Shown here piece by piece: positions 63,930-64,000 of a stretch of DNA of 64,000 nucleotides. The stretch comes from Rhodospirillaceae bacterium. GTDB taxonomy: Bacteria; Pseudomonadota; Alphaproteobacteria; Rhodospirillales; Casp-alpha2. The number at the start of each line of letters is the position of its first letter. Position 1 is the first letter of the stretch. The DNA lies in contig JAERTE010000117.1 of assembly GCA_016845145.1 (NCBI GenBank), positions 94,095 through 158,094 of the forward strand. The letters are read 5' to 3'. Below the pieces are notes generated by a model. It did no database searches and had not been told where the DNA came from. It saw only the letters and a program-made list of their open reading frames with translations. The position numbers and the translations under genes are program-made.

Positions 63930-64000
63930 AGAAAAATGGATCAGGCGCGGCATAAGTTTCAAACTGGTGACTAACTTTTTTAACTCATTGATATTAAAAG

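Larger units (their letters stand above)
50465..64000. mobile_element. Left part of a guaA-integrated genomic island
   Basis: Composition falls abruptly to a more AT-rich state after guaA. The region begins with a tyrosine integrase and carries a type I restriction system, a serine recombinase and small phage- or plasmid-like genes. No housekeeping gene is found. Right boundary not in the window. Confidence 0.85.

Overview
The window looks like chromosome from a marine-type alphaproteobacterium, probably Rhodospirillales-like. I infer this from the GC-rich codon use, the gene content (aa3-type oxidase cluster, MttB-family methyltransferase with a dimethylglycine-dehydrogenase-like partner, tripartite tricarboxylate transporter, PHA depolymerase, many SDR/ADH/VOC catabolic genes) and the protein sequences; no taxonomic marker is present.

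Bases 1-34,000 are mostly core and catabolic metabolism. A UbiA prenyltransferase fragment and a secreted FGE-fold protein come first. They are followed by small oxidoreductases, an enoyl-CoA hydratase and the methylated-amine pair (4787-8793). Next are an MFS carrier, a VOC protein, a 53-codon SDR remnant, a formate/nitrite channel and a five-gene cytochrome oxidase cluster (11906-16166, minus) whose subunit I carries the A2-type YSHP motif. An AT-richer symporter pair (16379-19003) looks acquired. A compact operon at 19551-21299 joins an ExbB/TolQ-like protein to an ExbD-like helix carrying an unusual periplasmic domain. After that come an RsmB-family rRNA methyltransferase, two tiny genes, a DehI-like dehalogenase with an alpha/beta hydrolase, a YHYH protein, MscS, YbjQ, a PHA depolymerase and a monooxygenase/SDR/VOC operon.

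Bases 34,000-50,464 hold regulators (an orphan GAF histidine kinase, two single-domain receivers, a cold-shock protein), a second zinc alcohol dehydrogenase paralogous to the one at 32005, a Lys-rich secreted protein, a TPP riboswitch with thiC, tctABC divergent from a LysR gene, a split TPP-dependent decarboxylase-like pair, a PhnD-like protein without signal peptide, and guaA.

From 50,465 to the end of the window composition drops to a visibly more AT-rich state. A tyrosine integrase lies directly behind guaA, a known island hotspot, so this is the left part of a genomic island whose right end is not in view. Its cargo is a translationally coupled type I restriction system (hsdM-hsdS-PD/ExA nuclease-like gene-hsdR-zinc peptidase), a serine recombinase, and a run of small phage- or plasmid-like genes. 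That run includes a HicA-like toxin, duplicated 66-bp upstream modules, leaderless-looking starts and a five-codon minigene.

The best candidates for something undescribed are the ExbB/ExbD-YfaP-like operon, the nuclease-like gene locked inside the hsd operon, and the small-gene cargo at 60,243-63,803.
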